From: Desulfobulbus propionicus
Lineage (GTDB): Bacteria; Desulfobacterota; Desulfobulbia; Desulfobulbales; Desulfobulbaceae
Direction of reading: 5' to 3'
Assembly (NCBI GenBank): GCA_002747135.1
Contig: PDTE01000023.1
Span: 1-64,000 of the forward strand
Length of the DNA stretch: 64,000 nt
Positions 1-8,633 of this stretch are shown piece by piece. A program made the translations under genes and the position numbers. The notes below the pieces were generated by a model. It was not told where the DNA came from. It saw nothing but the letters and a program-made list of their open reading frames with translations, and ran no database searches. How positions within the stretch are numbered: the stretch's first letter is position 1; every line of letters starts with the position of its first letter.

Positions 1-116
1 AAAAAAATATTCCAGAAAACTTCTATCATGAACCAAAAACAAATACACTCTTTTTCAAATTAACGCTGCGTCAGATTATTTATTTTCTTTTTTAATTTGA
101 GAAAAATCTGTATATC

Positions 117-983
117 TTACGTCTTGAATTTGGGAAATAACATGTAGACAATAACAACTTTTGCCGGACACTTCATTGTCTTTAACATAATGACTTGTGA
201 ATATGCCTGCACTTCTCTTTTTTGACTATACAGGAACACGGTACAGGCTCGCCTGTGCCGTTTCCAGTTTGCTGCACATTCGGCTGCAGAACCCGGTCGA
301 TTACCATACTTTCGAGGGCGACCTGCCTTACATTTTTCCATAGAGTCTGGGGGATATCATAGAGCGTAAGATTCGTTCGTATGCGTGAGAGCAGGTGGAA
401 TTTTCCCTCTCTACCACAATCTAACTTAGACCAAAGTCCATTGTTACCAAACCAACTATCTGTCACCGCCAACACTCGTTGTTTATAATAGTCGTGAATC
501 TCCTTTATCATTGTGGCAGCCTGGGTCATCCTGTCTTCAAACGGAAGAACTTTTTTTTCGTTTCACGTTTACAGATTCTGATTCAATGTCCTTGCGCATC
601 ATAGAGAACCTGAAGTCAAGAGGGAGGCAGGCCCATCGGGATTTAATCTTTTTCAATAAGCCTGCCGCAAGAATACACTGGGACCATGGATATGAATTCT
701 GCTTTGATTTTGCTGCATGGTCATGAAAATGAGCACAACCAAAGATTTTCTTGCCGCTTCTGGGGGGTATGGAGTCATCCAGTGCAACCATAATTCGACC
801 TTTTACAGCTGGTGAAGGAATCATTGCCCACATAAAATGCCATAACCGTTTCCATGGCAATGTTGAACTTGCCATAAAGGTATAAAATCGCTGGCTGCAC
901 AGTTCCAAACCAAATACAATGCGCAGAGTACGCTGCAGGTTGGAAGTTATAGATGATGTAAATGGTATCACCACAGCCAACAA
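117..983 (-). pseudogene. Broken DDE transposase (IS4/IS701-like)
   Basis: Three minus-strand reading frames read on from one another: 537..983, then 182..529, then 117..341. Together they resemble the middle and end of a DDE transposase. The first piece has a conserved LDDSIPPRSGKKIFG stretch, typical of the first catalytic Asp region. The second has VLAVTDSWFGNNGLW, the second Asp region. The third carries KAGRPRKYGNR, which is seen near the end of these proteins. At least two frameshifts separate the pieces, so no functional transposase can be made. The N-terminus may extend in yet another frame to about 1120. No terminal inverted repeats or target duplication could be assigned. Family assignment is from motif memory only. 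Confidence 0.7.
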
Positions 984-1305
984 TGTCTATGTAAACCAGA
1001 CCTTTCGTTTTTGTCCTTGAGATGTCCTGGAAAATTCATCTTGCAATGGCAGGAGTAAATCGGGTAGTATGAACATGGCAGCATCCTTTTTTGGTATGTT
1101 TTCGGTTGTTTATATAATTTCAATATACCATAAAAGGTGCTGCTTTTCTGTTGTTTAACTTGTCTTTTATTCAATAATATCAATATATTGTTTCTATATT
1201 TTGCATTTTTTGGCACAGAAAATGCCAAGCAATTTTCGCGCCATTTTCAGTTCACCCCCCACTCGAAATCTGATTTTAATTTTCAGGTAACTTCAGTTCT
1301 ATAGT
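984..1305. other. Intergenic, probably decayed IS flank
   Basis: This stretch between the transposase remnant and trxB has no convincing gene. The first ~140 bases probably still belong to the N-terminal part of the broken transposase in a shifted frame. The remainder is AT-rich and shows nothing I can name. Confidence 0.4.
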
Positions 1306-2256
1306 TTAACCTCCAGCAGCTGCACCTTTTTTTACATCTACAAAATGGGCGGCAGCAAGGGCAGCAGTTGCGCCTTCGCCTGCTGCAACAACGATCTGTT
1401 TGGCATATTTCAGGCGAAGATCACCTATAACATAGATACCTGGTGTATTTGTCTCCCCCTTGCAGTCTGTTATGACAAAACCATCTGGATCAGTCGGCGT
1501 ATCCGCTGGTATGAGCTGGTTGTTTGGCTTGAAACCAATAAAGACAAAGACGCCGTCCGTTTCCAGGTGGCTCTCTTCCGCTGTTTGGGTGTTTTCAAGA
1601 GTAACAGCAGTTACCCCGCTGTCATCTGCCACTACGGAGGTGACGACAGTGTTCCAGATCACAGTGATTTTCGGGTCGGCCAGAACTCGTTTTTGCGCCA
1701 GCATGCCTGCTTTAAGGCTATCTCGTCTGTGGATGATGTATACTTTTCTGGCTATCTTTGCGAGATAAAGTGACTCTTCGACCGCAGAATCACCCCCGCC
1801 AACAACTACTACGATCTTGTTGCGGTAGAAAAAACCATCGCAAACCGCACAATAGGAAACCCCTTTGCCATAATTGATATCCTCTCCCGGAATCCCCAGT
1901 TTTCTCGGGCTGCCGCCCACTGCAACAATGACGGTGTGGGTGGTATATAGCTCGCCATTGGCCAGTTGAACAGTATGGTGGTCCTGTCCAGGTGTTACAG
2001 AGACAACATGTTCCTGGATGATATTCAGGTCATAAGTTTTTGCATGGGCAAGAAAGTTTTCGGCCAGTTCCGAGCCGGGTATAGTCTCTATTCCAGGCCA
2101 GTTTTCAACTACATCCGTTGCCGCCAACTGGCCTCCAGGATACCCTTTTTCGATGAGGATTGTTTTCATGGCAGCACGCTGAGCGTATATGCCAGCAGTC
2201 AGTCCACCCGGTCCACCGCCAATTATGATAACATCATATATCTCTCTAGATGGCAT
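1306..2256 (-). CDS. trxB: Thioredoxin reductase
   Basis: Cytoplasmic FAD enzyme that passes electrons from NADPH to thioredoxin. The 316-residue length is normal for the low-molecular-weight family. It has an N-terminal FAD-binding GGGPGGLTAGIYA, the redox-active CAVCDG pair (CxxC), the NAD(P)-binding VVGGGDSAVEE, and the C-terminal FAD motif around GIYVIGDLR followed by AAGEGATAA. The ATG at 2256 is preceded by an AAGGAG ribosome site, which supports the start. It lies downstream of the ArsR/RND/DUF2892 genes on the same strand but is separated from them by 300 bases of repeat DNA, so co-transcription is uncertain. Confidence 0.95.
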   Translation of the reverse strand: MPSREIYDVIIIGGGPGGLTAGIYAQRAAMKTILIEKGYPGGQLAATDVVENWPGIETIPGSELAENFLAHAKTYDLNIIQEHVVSVTPGQDHHTVQLANGELYTTHTVIVAVGGSPRKLGIPGEDINYGKGVSYCAVCDGFFYRNKIVVVVGGGDSAVEESLYLAKIARKVYIIHRRDSLKAGMLAQKRVLADPKITVIWNTVVTSVVADDSGVTAVTLENTQTAEESHLETDGVFVFIGFKPNNQLIPADTPTDPDGFVITDCKGETNTPGIYVIGDLRLKYAKQIVVAAGEGATAALAAAHFVDVKKGAAAGG

Positions 2257-2321
2257 TGTATCTCCTTACATATAGATTGGTAACTTTTTACAGGGCACTT
2301 TATTTTTGCACGATCGTATCT

Positions 2322-2395
2322 GCCTTCAGTGTATCCGAATCTGGGTAAACTGAAGGCAGGTACAGCTGTAAGACAAATAAAACCAAGAACTTACG
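2322..2395 (+). repeat. Degenerate family A repeat fragment
   Basis: The segment matches the right half of family A (TCCGAATCTGGGTAAACTG followed by AAGGCAGGTACAG and an AAACC box). Both outer ends are eroded. It occupies part of the 305-base gap between trxB and the DUF2892 gene. Confidence 0.55.
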
Positions 2396-2511
2396 CCAGG
2401 CCCGGGCAGGTGCGCACGCCCACAGTTTTCCGCATATGCTTCTGGCAGTCTCTTCTCGTCTGCTCAGGATCGTGCCTGCGCAATGCTGTTGCACCAGTGA
2501 CCAGTTGGGCC

Positions 2512-2558
2512 TCAGAAGCAAAAAATAACGGGGAAGTACAGCCCCTGCGATCAGTTAC
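2512..2558 (-). repeat. Half copy of family B repeat
   Basis: Read on the minus strand it begins GTAACTGATCGCAGGGG and continues with TACTTCCCCGTTATTTT, as in the other B copies. It ends two bases from the stop codon of the DUF2892 gene. Confidence 0.7.
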
Positions 2559-2560
2559 GA

Positions 2561-2752
2561 TTACTGTTCCGGGACACCCAGTTTTTTCAGGATGAGGCCG
2601 AGAGGACAGAATCCAGTAAAACCGAATTGAAGCAGGTTGGCGCCAACGAAGGCGGTAAGTAAAAACCAGTAGCTGCTTACCCACAGGCCAAGGGTGAGGC
2701 TGAGAAGTATAAAAAAGCCTGCGACAACGTGTATCCAGTCAGTAATAATCAT
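2561..2752 (-). CDS. DUF2892 (YgaP-like) inner membrane protein
   Basis: Small 63-residue protein with two hydrophobic segments (about 6-24 and 26-45) and the short motif GFTGFCPLG after the second segment. This is the pattern of the DUF2892 family, best known as the membrane tail of the YgaP rhodanese and as stand-alone proteins beside sulfur, thioredoxin and efflux genes. The exact role is unknown. It lies 41 bases downstream of the RND exporter on the same strand and is probably co-transcribed with it. TrxB follows, which fits a redox or sulfur link (inference). Confidence 0.8.
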   Translation of the reverse strand: MIITDWIHVVAGFFILLSLTLGLWVSSYWFLLTAFVGANLLQFGFTGFCPLGLILKKLGVPEQ

Positions 2753-2793
2753 GTGTGGTTCTCCTTTAACTTGGTTGTATCATACCTGCTGTC

Positions 2794-5481
2794 TTAAGCC
2801 GGTATTATTGTTTTCTGGGTCCCTGTATCTTCATGTTCTTCTGCAGCATTTATTATTTCTTGTCTGGCCGCATACCAGTTTGTTTCCTTTCTGAAGAGGG
2901 TTCCCTGAAATGTATCCAGCAGAACAGGGAATAAGGTAAACATGATAAGGCCTGTTGCCAACAGCTGGAGAATAAACAGCTTAGCTGTAGTTTGCAGGAG
3001 GGTGTAAGGAGAAAAGAAGAGGGGCAGAATCCCTGCAAAAAGCAGCGTGTTGATCCAGGCTGCGCCCTGGTATCGCTGCTGAAGGCGGGCGTTGTCTCCC
3101 CGCCATGAGCCTGTTTCTTTGACCAGTGATTGAAAAGTGAATAGCTGTATCCCAAAAAAGACAAAACAAAAGACAAGAATGAAAGGAAGCTGGCTCGTGG
3201 TGAACATGCCTATGCTGTTCCCGGTGACTCCAAAAAAACCGAAACTCAATACTATCACATAAACCGTGCACCCGGCAAGAAGTCCTCCGGCTATCCATGA
3301 ACGGAGAAACAATGACAGGACAATGGCAGTAGCGGCGATACCCAGAATACCCCAGGCAAGCATACTCTCAACGCCTTGCTTTTCTCTGGTCATGGTGTCG
3401 TATGCTGCGCCGCCCCAGGTATAGTTCAATGCTGCCGGGGGATTGTTATTTTTAAAAAAGACAGAAACTTGCGCCATGGCTTGTTCAACTACTTCTTTTG
3501 AGGGAGATGGAAGTGTCAGTTCAATCATTATTTGCTGCGCATCGGGCGAGATAAAACGATTGAGCCGTTCCGGATTTCTTCCCTTTTTGAAAATGGCCAG
3601 TGTCTGGGCAACACCATTGGCAGTGGCGGGGATGGTATATTTTTGGGGATCCTGCTCAAAGATTGACTGATAGGTTGCCTTAATAATATCTGTTACTGCA
3701 AGAGTTTGGGAGATTGAGGAAGACCTGGCTATATTGTCCTGCAATTTTTCAATGTAATGGAGAATATCGGGACGGAGGAAAAGATATCCCTCGTGGCGCA
3801 GTTGAAGCAGGGTGTCCAGGGCGTTTGACCAGAGCTCAAAAGACAGGTCGTCTTCGATGGGAATCTGTTGAATTCTATGCTGCCATGTATTGGCGAGATA
3901 ATCGGCAAAGGCCTGGCTTGACGTCGTCCTTGCACTTGCATCCTGGATGTCTCCTTGGATAAGCAAACGAACATCTTGATGGCCCCACAGACTGTTTCTT
4001 AATCGGGAAAAGAGCCATTCACCTGCCTCAGTTACTGTCTGCCCAGATTCTTTGGCATTTATGATAAGATCAAGAGCAAATATTCCCTGAAACTGTTTGC
4101 CCAGGATTGCTGCTTCCCGGGGAATGTCGTGGTCAGCGGTGAACCATTGCAGCGGGTTGTCATTGGTCTTGATGAGTATGACTCCAATAATACAGAGCAG
4201 TGCCAGCAGGCCATGTATGCTCATGGCGACAGCGCGAAACTTGATGATCAGGGGAAGGCTTTGGCTGTACAGTGTAGCCGGGGTTAAAGGGGATAGTTTC
4301 CTGAAGAACCGCTGCTTTTGTTTATGAGGGCGCAGCCATCCTGGAGCAATCAGCCTCAGAAAAACGGGAAGGCTGAAGGCTGTTGCCACATAGGATATGA
4401 CCATGCCAAGAGCCAGGGTTAGCCCCAAAAAAACTATTGAACTGGAGGAAGAAAAAAGGAAGAGAAGAAGGCCTGTACCCAAAGAGTACGTCAGATAACG
4501 CAACCGGGGAAGCAGCTGGTTTGCGGCATGCTCAAGGCTAGTTGTAACATCTTGTGAGGTTGTAAAGGATTCCGAGAAAAAAAGGAGAAAAAATGCTGAG
4601 CTGAGCAGGGTTACCGTGCCTGTTATCCAGGGGACGATGAAAGAAAAAAGGCCAGCAGGCAGACGAAAAAGGGCTTGCAGCCCGAGACAACAGAGAACTG
4701 TGCAGGTAGGGGGGAAAAGTGCCAGCATGGTCAGGATAACAGGCCGTACAAAAAAGGCGGCTGTACAAATCATCAATGCCAGGGAGCATAAAGAGAGGAT
4801 CACAGTGTGCCGTTGCATGGCTTTAAAAAAGGTTTCCCTGGCAAGGGGAAGACCGGCAAACAGGAGGCTGCCCTCCTTCTTCCCCCTGTCCCATAAGGCG
4901 TTCAACTCTTTTTTTACCAGCCAGCTGTATCCATTTATCTGCATTGGCAGAATCATGGCGGTGGATTTTTTATCACTTGATATGATTTTGTTACTGAACA
5001 GCACGTTGTTTGTGCCCTTGTTGGCTATTTCCAGTGCCTGTTCATCGTTTTCCGGAACATTGCTCAGCAAAGGACGAAAGGCTGAACTGGCCAGGTCGTT
5101 TTCAGGGGTCAGGTCAACTGTATCAAGGGCAAGGTAATCTTTGGCGACGAGATTGGTTTCATCTTTGTACGGGTGTCCTGTCTCACACGCCCTTTTGCTC
5201 AAGTCAAGTACGGAAGCCAGTTGAGCGGAGGAGAAAACTCCTGTATCGGATTTTTTTGCTGTTATGCCGATAAACAGGCGGTCCTGTGTGGCGAGTATTT
5301 CAGGGGATGTTTGGGTTGTCGTCCTGGTTATATTGGCAGATTTTTCCAGGTAATGGTTTGTTGCTGTTTCTATAGAGATTAAATAAATAAGACCGCAGGC
5401 CGCAGACACCCCCGAAATCAGTACCGGAAGGATCCATGAAGGTATAGTCAGGGTTTGTGAAAGTTTCTTTTTCTTCCGCAT
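2794..5481 (-). CDS. RND superfamily (MMPL/HAE3-type) exporter
   Basis: Inner-membrane transporter of 895 residues. It has the duplicated plan of the family: one N-terminal membrane helix, a periplasmic domain, a cluster of five helices around 235-420, a repeat of this in the second half (helix near 450, periplasmic domain, five helices from about 700 to 850), and a short cytoplasmic tail. Length and layout fit the hydrophobe exporter HAE3/MMPL group, related to HpnN, rather than the ~1040-residue multidrug pumps. No membrane-fusion or outer-membrane partner is adjacent. The start codon overlaps the stop of the upstream arsR by one base (TAATG), which shows translational coupling. The substrate cannot be read from the sequence. 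Confidence 0.88.
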   Translation of the reverse strand: MRKKKKLSQTLTIPSWILPVLISGVSAACGLIYLISIETATNHYLEKSANITRTTTQTSPEILATQDRLFIGITAKKSDTGVFSSAQLASVLDLSKRACETGHPYKDETNLVAKDYLALDTVDLTPENDLASSAFRPLLSNVPENDEQALEIANKGTNNVLFSNKIISSDKKSTAMILPMQINGYSWLVKKELNALWDRGKKEGSLLFAGLPLARETFFKAMQRHTVILSLCSLALMICTAAFFVRPVILTMLALFPPTCTVLCCLGLQALFRLPAGLFSFIVPWITGTVTLLSSAFFLLFFSESFTTSQDVTTSLEHAANQLLPRLRYLTYSLGTGLLLFLFSSSSSIVFLGLTLALGMVISYVATAFSLPVFLRLIAPGWLRPHKQKQRFFRKLSPLTPATLYSQSLPLIIKFRAVAMSIHGLLALLCIIGVILIKTNDNPLQWFTADHDIPREAAILGKQFQGIFALDLIINAKESGQTVTEAGEWLFSRLRNSLWGHQDVRLLIQGDIQDASARTTSSQAFADYLANTWQHRIQQIPIEDDLSFELWSNALDTLLQLRHEGYLFLRPDILHYIEKLQDNIARSSSISQTLAVTDIIKATYQSIFEQDPQKYTIPATANGVAQTLAIFKKGRNPERLNRFISPDAQQIMIELTLPSPSKEVVEQAMAQVSVFFKNNNPPAALNYTWGGAAYDTMTREKQGVESMLAWGILGIAATAIVLSLFLRSWIAGGLLAGCTVYVIVLSFGFFGVTGNSIGMFTTSQLPFILVFCFVFFGIQLFTFQSLVKETGSWRGDNARLQQRYQGAAWINTLLFAGILPLFFSPYTLLQTTAKLFILQLLATGLIMFTLFPVLLDTFQGTLFRKETNWYAARQEIINAAEEHEDTGTQKTIIPA

Positions 5482-5810
5482 TACAGCATCCCGGAACTGA
5501 CTTCATTGTCAGGATCTTGACTGGTTTTGGGCTCACAAAAGAGGGCGTTCAGCAACACCATGAGTTCCACGATACGCTGGTCGTTGATACGACTGTAAAG
5601 ATACCTGGCTTCTCTTCTTGTTTGTATCAGTCCCTGTCTGCGCAGTACGGAAAGATGCTGCGAGAGATTGGCATAAGAGGTATGCGCTGCCAGGGCAAGT
5701 TCACCTGCTGAAAGCTCTTTTTCCTGAAGCAGGCATAGAATTGTCAGCCTGATGGGGTGGGCGATTGATTTTAAAATCTGGGCAAGCTCTGCTGTGTTTG
5801 TTGTATCCAT
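5481..5810 (-). CDS. ArsR-family winged-helix regulator
   Basis: Small 109-residue DNA-binding repressor. The ArsR fold is clear: AHPIRLTILCLLQEKELSAGELA, then helix-turn-helix with YANLSQHLSVLRRQGLI and the beta-wing RREARYLYSR. The usual metal-binding ELCVCDL-type box is absent. In its place is LCLLQEKELS, so it may not sense metals. It is the first gene of the arsR-RND-DUF2892 unit and most likely controls its own operon. The first candidate start matches the family N-terminus. Confidence 0.9.
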   Translation of the reverse strand: MDTTNTAELAQILKSIAHPIRLTILCLLQEKELSAGELALAAHTSYANLSQHLSVLRRQGLIQTRREARYLYSRINDQRIVELMVLLNALFCEPKTSQDPDNEVSSGML

Positions 5811-6147
5811 AGGGCATTTATCAAAAAAAGATTCCCGCTTCGGATATACATCTGGTTGAATTTATGAAAAAATAATTGTTGAAGCTTTTTGACTTTGCCA
5901 GTATTTTAGAAAATTGTTAAATGTCAGGGACAATCTTGTCAAGTTTTTTGTCTGCCGGGCAAATGGTTATGGAGCTTGACAAATAAGAAGGAGCTGAGTA
6001 CTCCTGCAATGCTACTCTTGCGCGGGGCGGTCCCGTATCTTTTTATTTTAGCTCTATTCTAGGGTGATTGAGAGGAATCGTCAAAATATTTCTGCTGGCA
6101 AACAAGGGACTGGGAGTAATTCTCTGCATGGATTTGGAAGTAAAGAC
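5811..6147. promoter_or_regulatory. Intergenic region with divergent promoters
   Basis: This gap separates the divergent arsR operon and acetyl-CoA synthetase gene. It must hold the arsR promoter and operator. A TTGACA hexamer lies at 5976-5981 on the plus strand, but no good -10 box follows at 16-18 bases. The remainder is AT-rich with no gene visible. Confidence 0.4.
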
Positions 6148-6304
6148 GTAACTGCTCCCAGTCACTCATCTTTGGGCGATCACGATTGGCCGCATAGAGG
6201 GGCTATAGCTGCCAGTTGCGCCTGCCCGATTCCGGGTAACCTGAAAGTGGTTGTAGGCGTAAAGTAAGTGAAACCAAGGTGATACATGTCCTGTGAGTAG
6301 TTAC
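6148..6304 (+). repeat. Family A repeat, copy 1
   Basis: 157-bp copy that begins GTAACTGCTCCCAG and ends CTGTGAGTAGTTAC, the inverted ends of the family. It contains the core CCGCATAGAGGGGCTATAGC. It sits directly upstream of the acetyl-CoA synthetase gene, so any acs promoter to its left would transcribe it as part of the leader. Confidence 0.9.
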
Positions 6305-6345
6305 GTAAAGATAAAACCGGCTGGAACAAAACAGATGAGGGGAGC

Positions 6346-8331
6346 ATGGCTGCTAATCAATCAGAAGAAAAAATCACAAGTTTACTGAAAGAAGGAGTTG
6401 TTTTTTCTCCACCCGAGGACGACACTGCCTGGGTTAATTCTCTTGCTGCATATAAAAAGCTGTATCAACAATCTATGGATGACATGGAAGGTTTCTGGGC
6501 ACAGCGCGCTGAAGAGCTGGTCAGCTGGGATAAAAAATGGGAAACAGTAATGGAATGTGATTTGACCGTACCGGAAGTGAAGTGGTTTATGGGCGGCAAA
6601 CTGAATGTTTCCTGCAACTGTCTTGACAGGCATCTTGAGAACGGCAGGCGTGATAAGACTGCGCTTATCTGGCAGGGAGAACCTGAGGATGATGTGAAGA
6701 AATATACCTACCAGATGCTGTATGATGAAGTATGTCGTTTCGCCAACGTGCTCAAGAAAAAAGGAGTGAAAAAAGGAGACAGGGTCGCGATGTATATGCC
6801 CATGATTCCGGAGCTGGCCATCTCCCTGCTTGCCTGTACCCGTTTAGGTGCGGTGCATTCCGTCGTATTCGCCGGGTTTTCTGCCGCTGCGCTGCAAAGT
6901 CGTATTCTTGACTGCGAAGCCAAGGTGCTGATAACAGCTGACGCAGTCCTTCGTGCCGGGAAGGCGATCCCGCTTAAGGCAAATGCGGATGAAGCCCTTG
7001 AAGAGTGTGACAGTGTTGAAAGCTGCATCGTCGTCAACAGGACTGGCCTTGATGTTAATATGGAGGAAGGCCGTGACAGCTGGTGGCATGAAGAAGTGGA
7101 AGCTGAAGATATAGAGGCCTTCTGTGAGCCGGAATCGATGGACGCGGAAGACCTGCTCTTTATTTTGTATACCTCTGGTTCAACTGGCAAACCAAAAGGG
7201 GTTGTCCATACCACAGGCGGCTACTTGACCTATGCCATTCATACTACTCAATGGGTTTTTGATATCCGGGAAGAGGATGTGTACTGGTGCACTGCTGACA
7301 TTGGCTGGATAACCGGGCACAGCTATATTCTTTACGGGCCGCTTGGTCTTGGGGCGACAACTCTTATGTTCGAAGGCGTACCTAATTACCCCGCGCCGGA
7401 CAGGTTCTGGAAGATAGTTGAAAAATTCAAGGTAAATATCTTTTATACTGCTCCGACCGCCATTCGTGCCTTGATGAGAGAGGGCGTTGACCATACCCGG
7501 CGATATGACATGTCCAGCCTTAGAGTACTTGGTTCTGTTGGTGAACCGATTAACCCGGAGGCCTGGGTGTGGTATCATGTACACATTGGCAAGGAAAAAC
7601 TGCCCATTGTGGACACCTGGTGGCAGACTGAAACCGGCGGCATCTTGATTTCCCCGCTTCCTTACGCGACATCACTGAAGCCAGGATCCGCCAGCTTTCC
7701 GTTACCTGGTGTTGATGCTGCAGTTTTTACCGAAGACGGTAAGGAAGCAGGGCCAAATGAAGGGGGGCATCTGGTGATTCGCAGGCCCTGGCCAGGAATG
7801 CTGCGAGGTGTTTTTGGCGATCCCGCCAGATATAAAAAGACCTATTTCAGCCGTTACGAGGGGATTTATGACCCGGAAGATGGTGCGCGTCGGGATGAAG
7901 ATGGATATTTCTGGATAATGGGAAGGCTTGATGATGTTATCAATGTCAGCGGACACCGACTTGGTACTGCCGAAATTGAATCAGCACTTGTTTCTCACGA
8001 GGCTGTTGCTGAGGCTGCGGCTGTGGGTATGCCTCATCCTGTAAAAGGACAGGCAATTTTCGCTTTTGTCACCCTGATGTCATGGGCTGAAGAAAGTGAT
8101 GAGCTTCTGGCCGAACTGCGCAAGCATGTCCGCTCGGAAATTGGTCCAATTGCTACTCCAGAGGCAATTTTGTGGGCGCCTGGACTCCCGAAGACCCGAT
8201 CAGGAAAAATTATGCGGCGTATCCTGAGAAAGATTGCTGCAGGTGACTATACCGATTTTGGCGATATCTCAACGTTAGCGGACCCGACAGTTGTCGAGGA
8301 ACTGGTTGACGGCAAGAAAAGGCTGGGCTGA
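6346..8331 (+). CDS. acsA: Acetyl-CoA synthetase (AMP-forming)
   Basis: Activates acetate to acetyl-CoA via acetyl-AMP in the cytoplasm. The 661-residue length is typical of Acs. The ATP-binding loop is [15 protein letters not shown]. Further signatures are [10 protein letters not shown], the hinge region [11 protein letters not shown], and the C-terminal [14 protein letters not shown] with the lysine that is acetylated in regulated Acs enzymes. A GAGGGG ribosome site precedes the ATG. A strong hairpin terminator follows at 8367, so it is probably a single-gene transcript. In an anaerobe it would serve acetate assimilation or oxidation. Confidence 0.95.
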   Translation: MAANQSEEKITSLLKEGVVFSPPEDDTAWVNSLAAYKKLYQQSMDDMEGFWAQRAEELVSWDKKWETVMECDLTVPEVKWFMGGKLNVSCNCLDRHLENGRRDKTALIWQGEPEDDVKKYTYQMLYDEVCRFANVLKKKGVKKGDRVAMYMPMIPELAISLLACTRLGAVHSVVFAGFSAAALQSRILDCEAKVLITADAVLRAGKAIPLKANADEALEECDSVESCIVVNRTGLDVNMEEGRDSWWHEEVEAEDIEAFCEPESMDAEDLLFILYTSGSTGKPKGVVHTTGGYLTYAIHTTQWVFDIREEDVYWCTADIGWITGHSYILYGPLGLGATTLMFEGVPNYPAPDRFWKIVEKFKVNIFYTAPTAIRALMREGVDHTRRYDMSSLRVLGSVGEPINPEAWVWYHVHIGKEKLPIVDTWWQTETGGILISPLPYATSLKPGSASFPLPGVDAAVFTEDGKEAGPNEGGHLVIRRPWPGMLRGVFGDPARYKKTYFSRYEGIYDPEDGARRDEDGYFWIMGRLDDVINVSGHRLGTAEIESALVSHEAVAEAAAVGMPHPVKGQAIFAFVTLMSWAEESDELLAELRKHVRSEIGPIATPEAILWAPGLPKTRSGKIMRRILRKIAAGDYTDFGDISTLADPTVVEELVDGKKRLG

Positions 8332-8366
8332 CCTCTCTTGCAGGAGTGATATATATGAAGGCACTC

Positions 8367-8400
8367 GGGCAGAACGTGTAAGCGTTCTGCCCTTTTTATT
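8367..8400 (+). terminator. Rho-independent terminator after acsA
   Basis: Stem GGGCAGAACG / GCGTTCTGCCC with a five-base loop, followed directly by TTTTT and a T-rich tail. It is placed 36 bases after the acsA stop codon. Confidence 0.9.
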
Positions 8401-8437
8401 GATTTTTTTATTGGCATTCGCTATATGTTTATTTTTT

Positions 8438-8595
8438 GTAATTACTCCCAGCTCAGCCCTCTTCGGGCGATTACGACCTGCCGCATAGAGGGGCTATAGC
8501 TGCCAATCGCATTAACCCAACTCCGGGCAACCTGAAAGCAGCTACAGGCGTAAATCAGGTGAAACCAATGGGTTATGTATCCTGCGAGTAGTTGC
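8438..8595 (+). repeat. Family A repeat, copy 2
   Basis: 158-bp copy that begins GTAATTACTCCCAG and ends GCGAGTAGTTGC. The ends carry a few substitutions; the core is intact. It fills most of the acsA-alaS gap, and its last bases overlap an upstream TTG that could be mistaken for the alaS start. Confidence 0.88.
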
Positions 8596-8633
8596 TGTTT
8601 TTTTCTGTTACAAACACATACTCACGTTACACG

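Noticed and set aside
2391..2684. 97-codon minus-strand frame across the trxB-DUF2892 gap
   Set aside because: It overlaps the DUF2892 gene in another frame and passes through repeat DNA.
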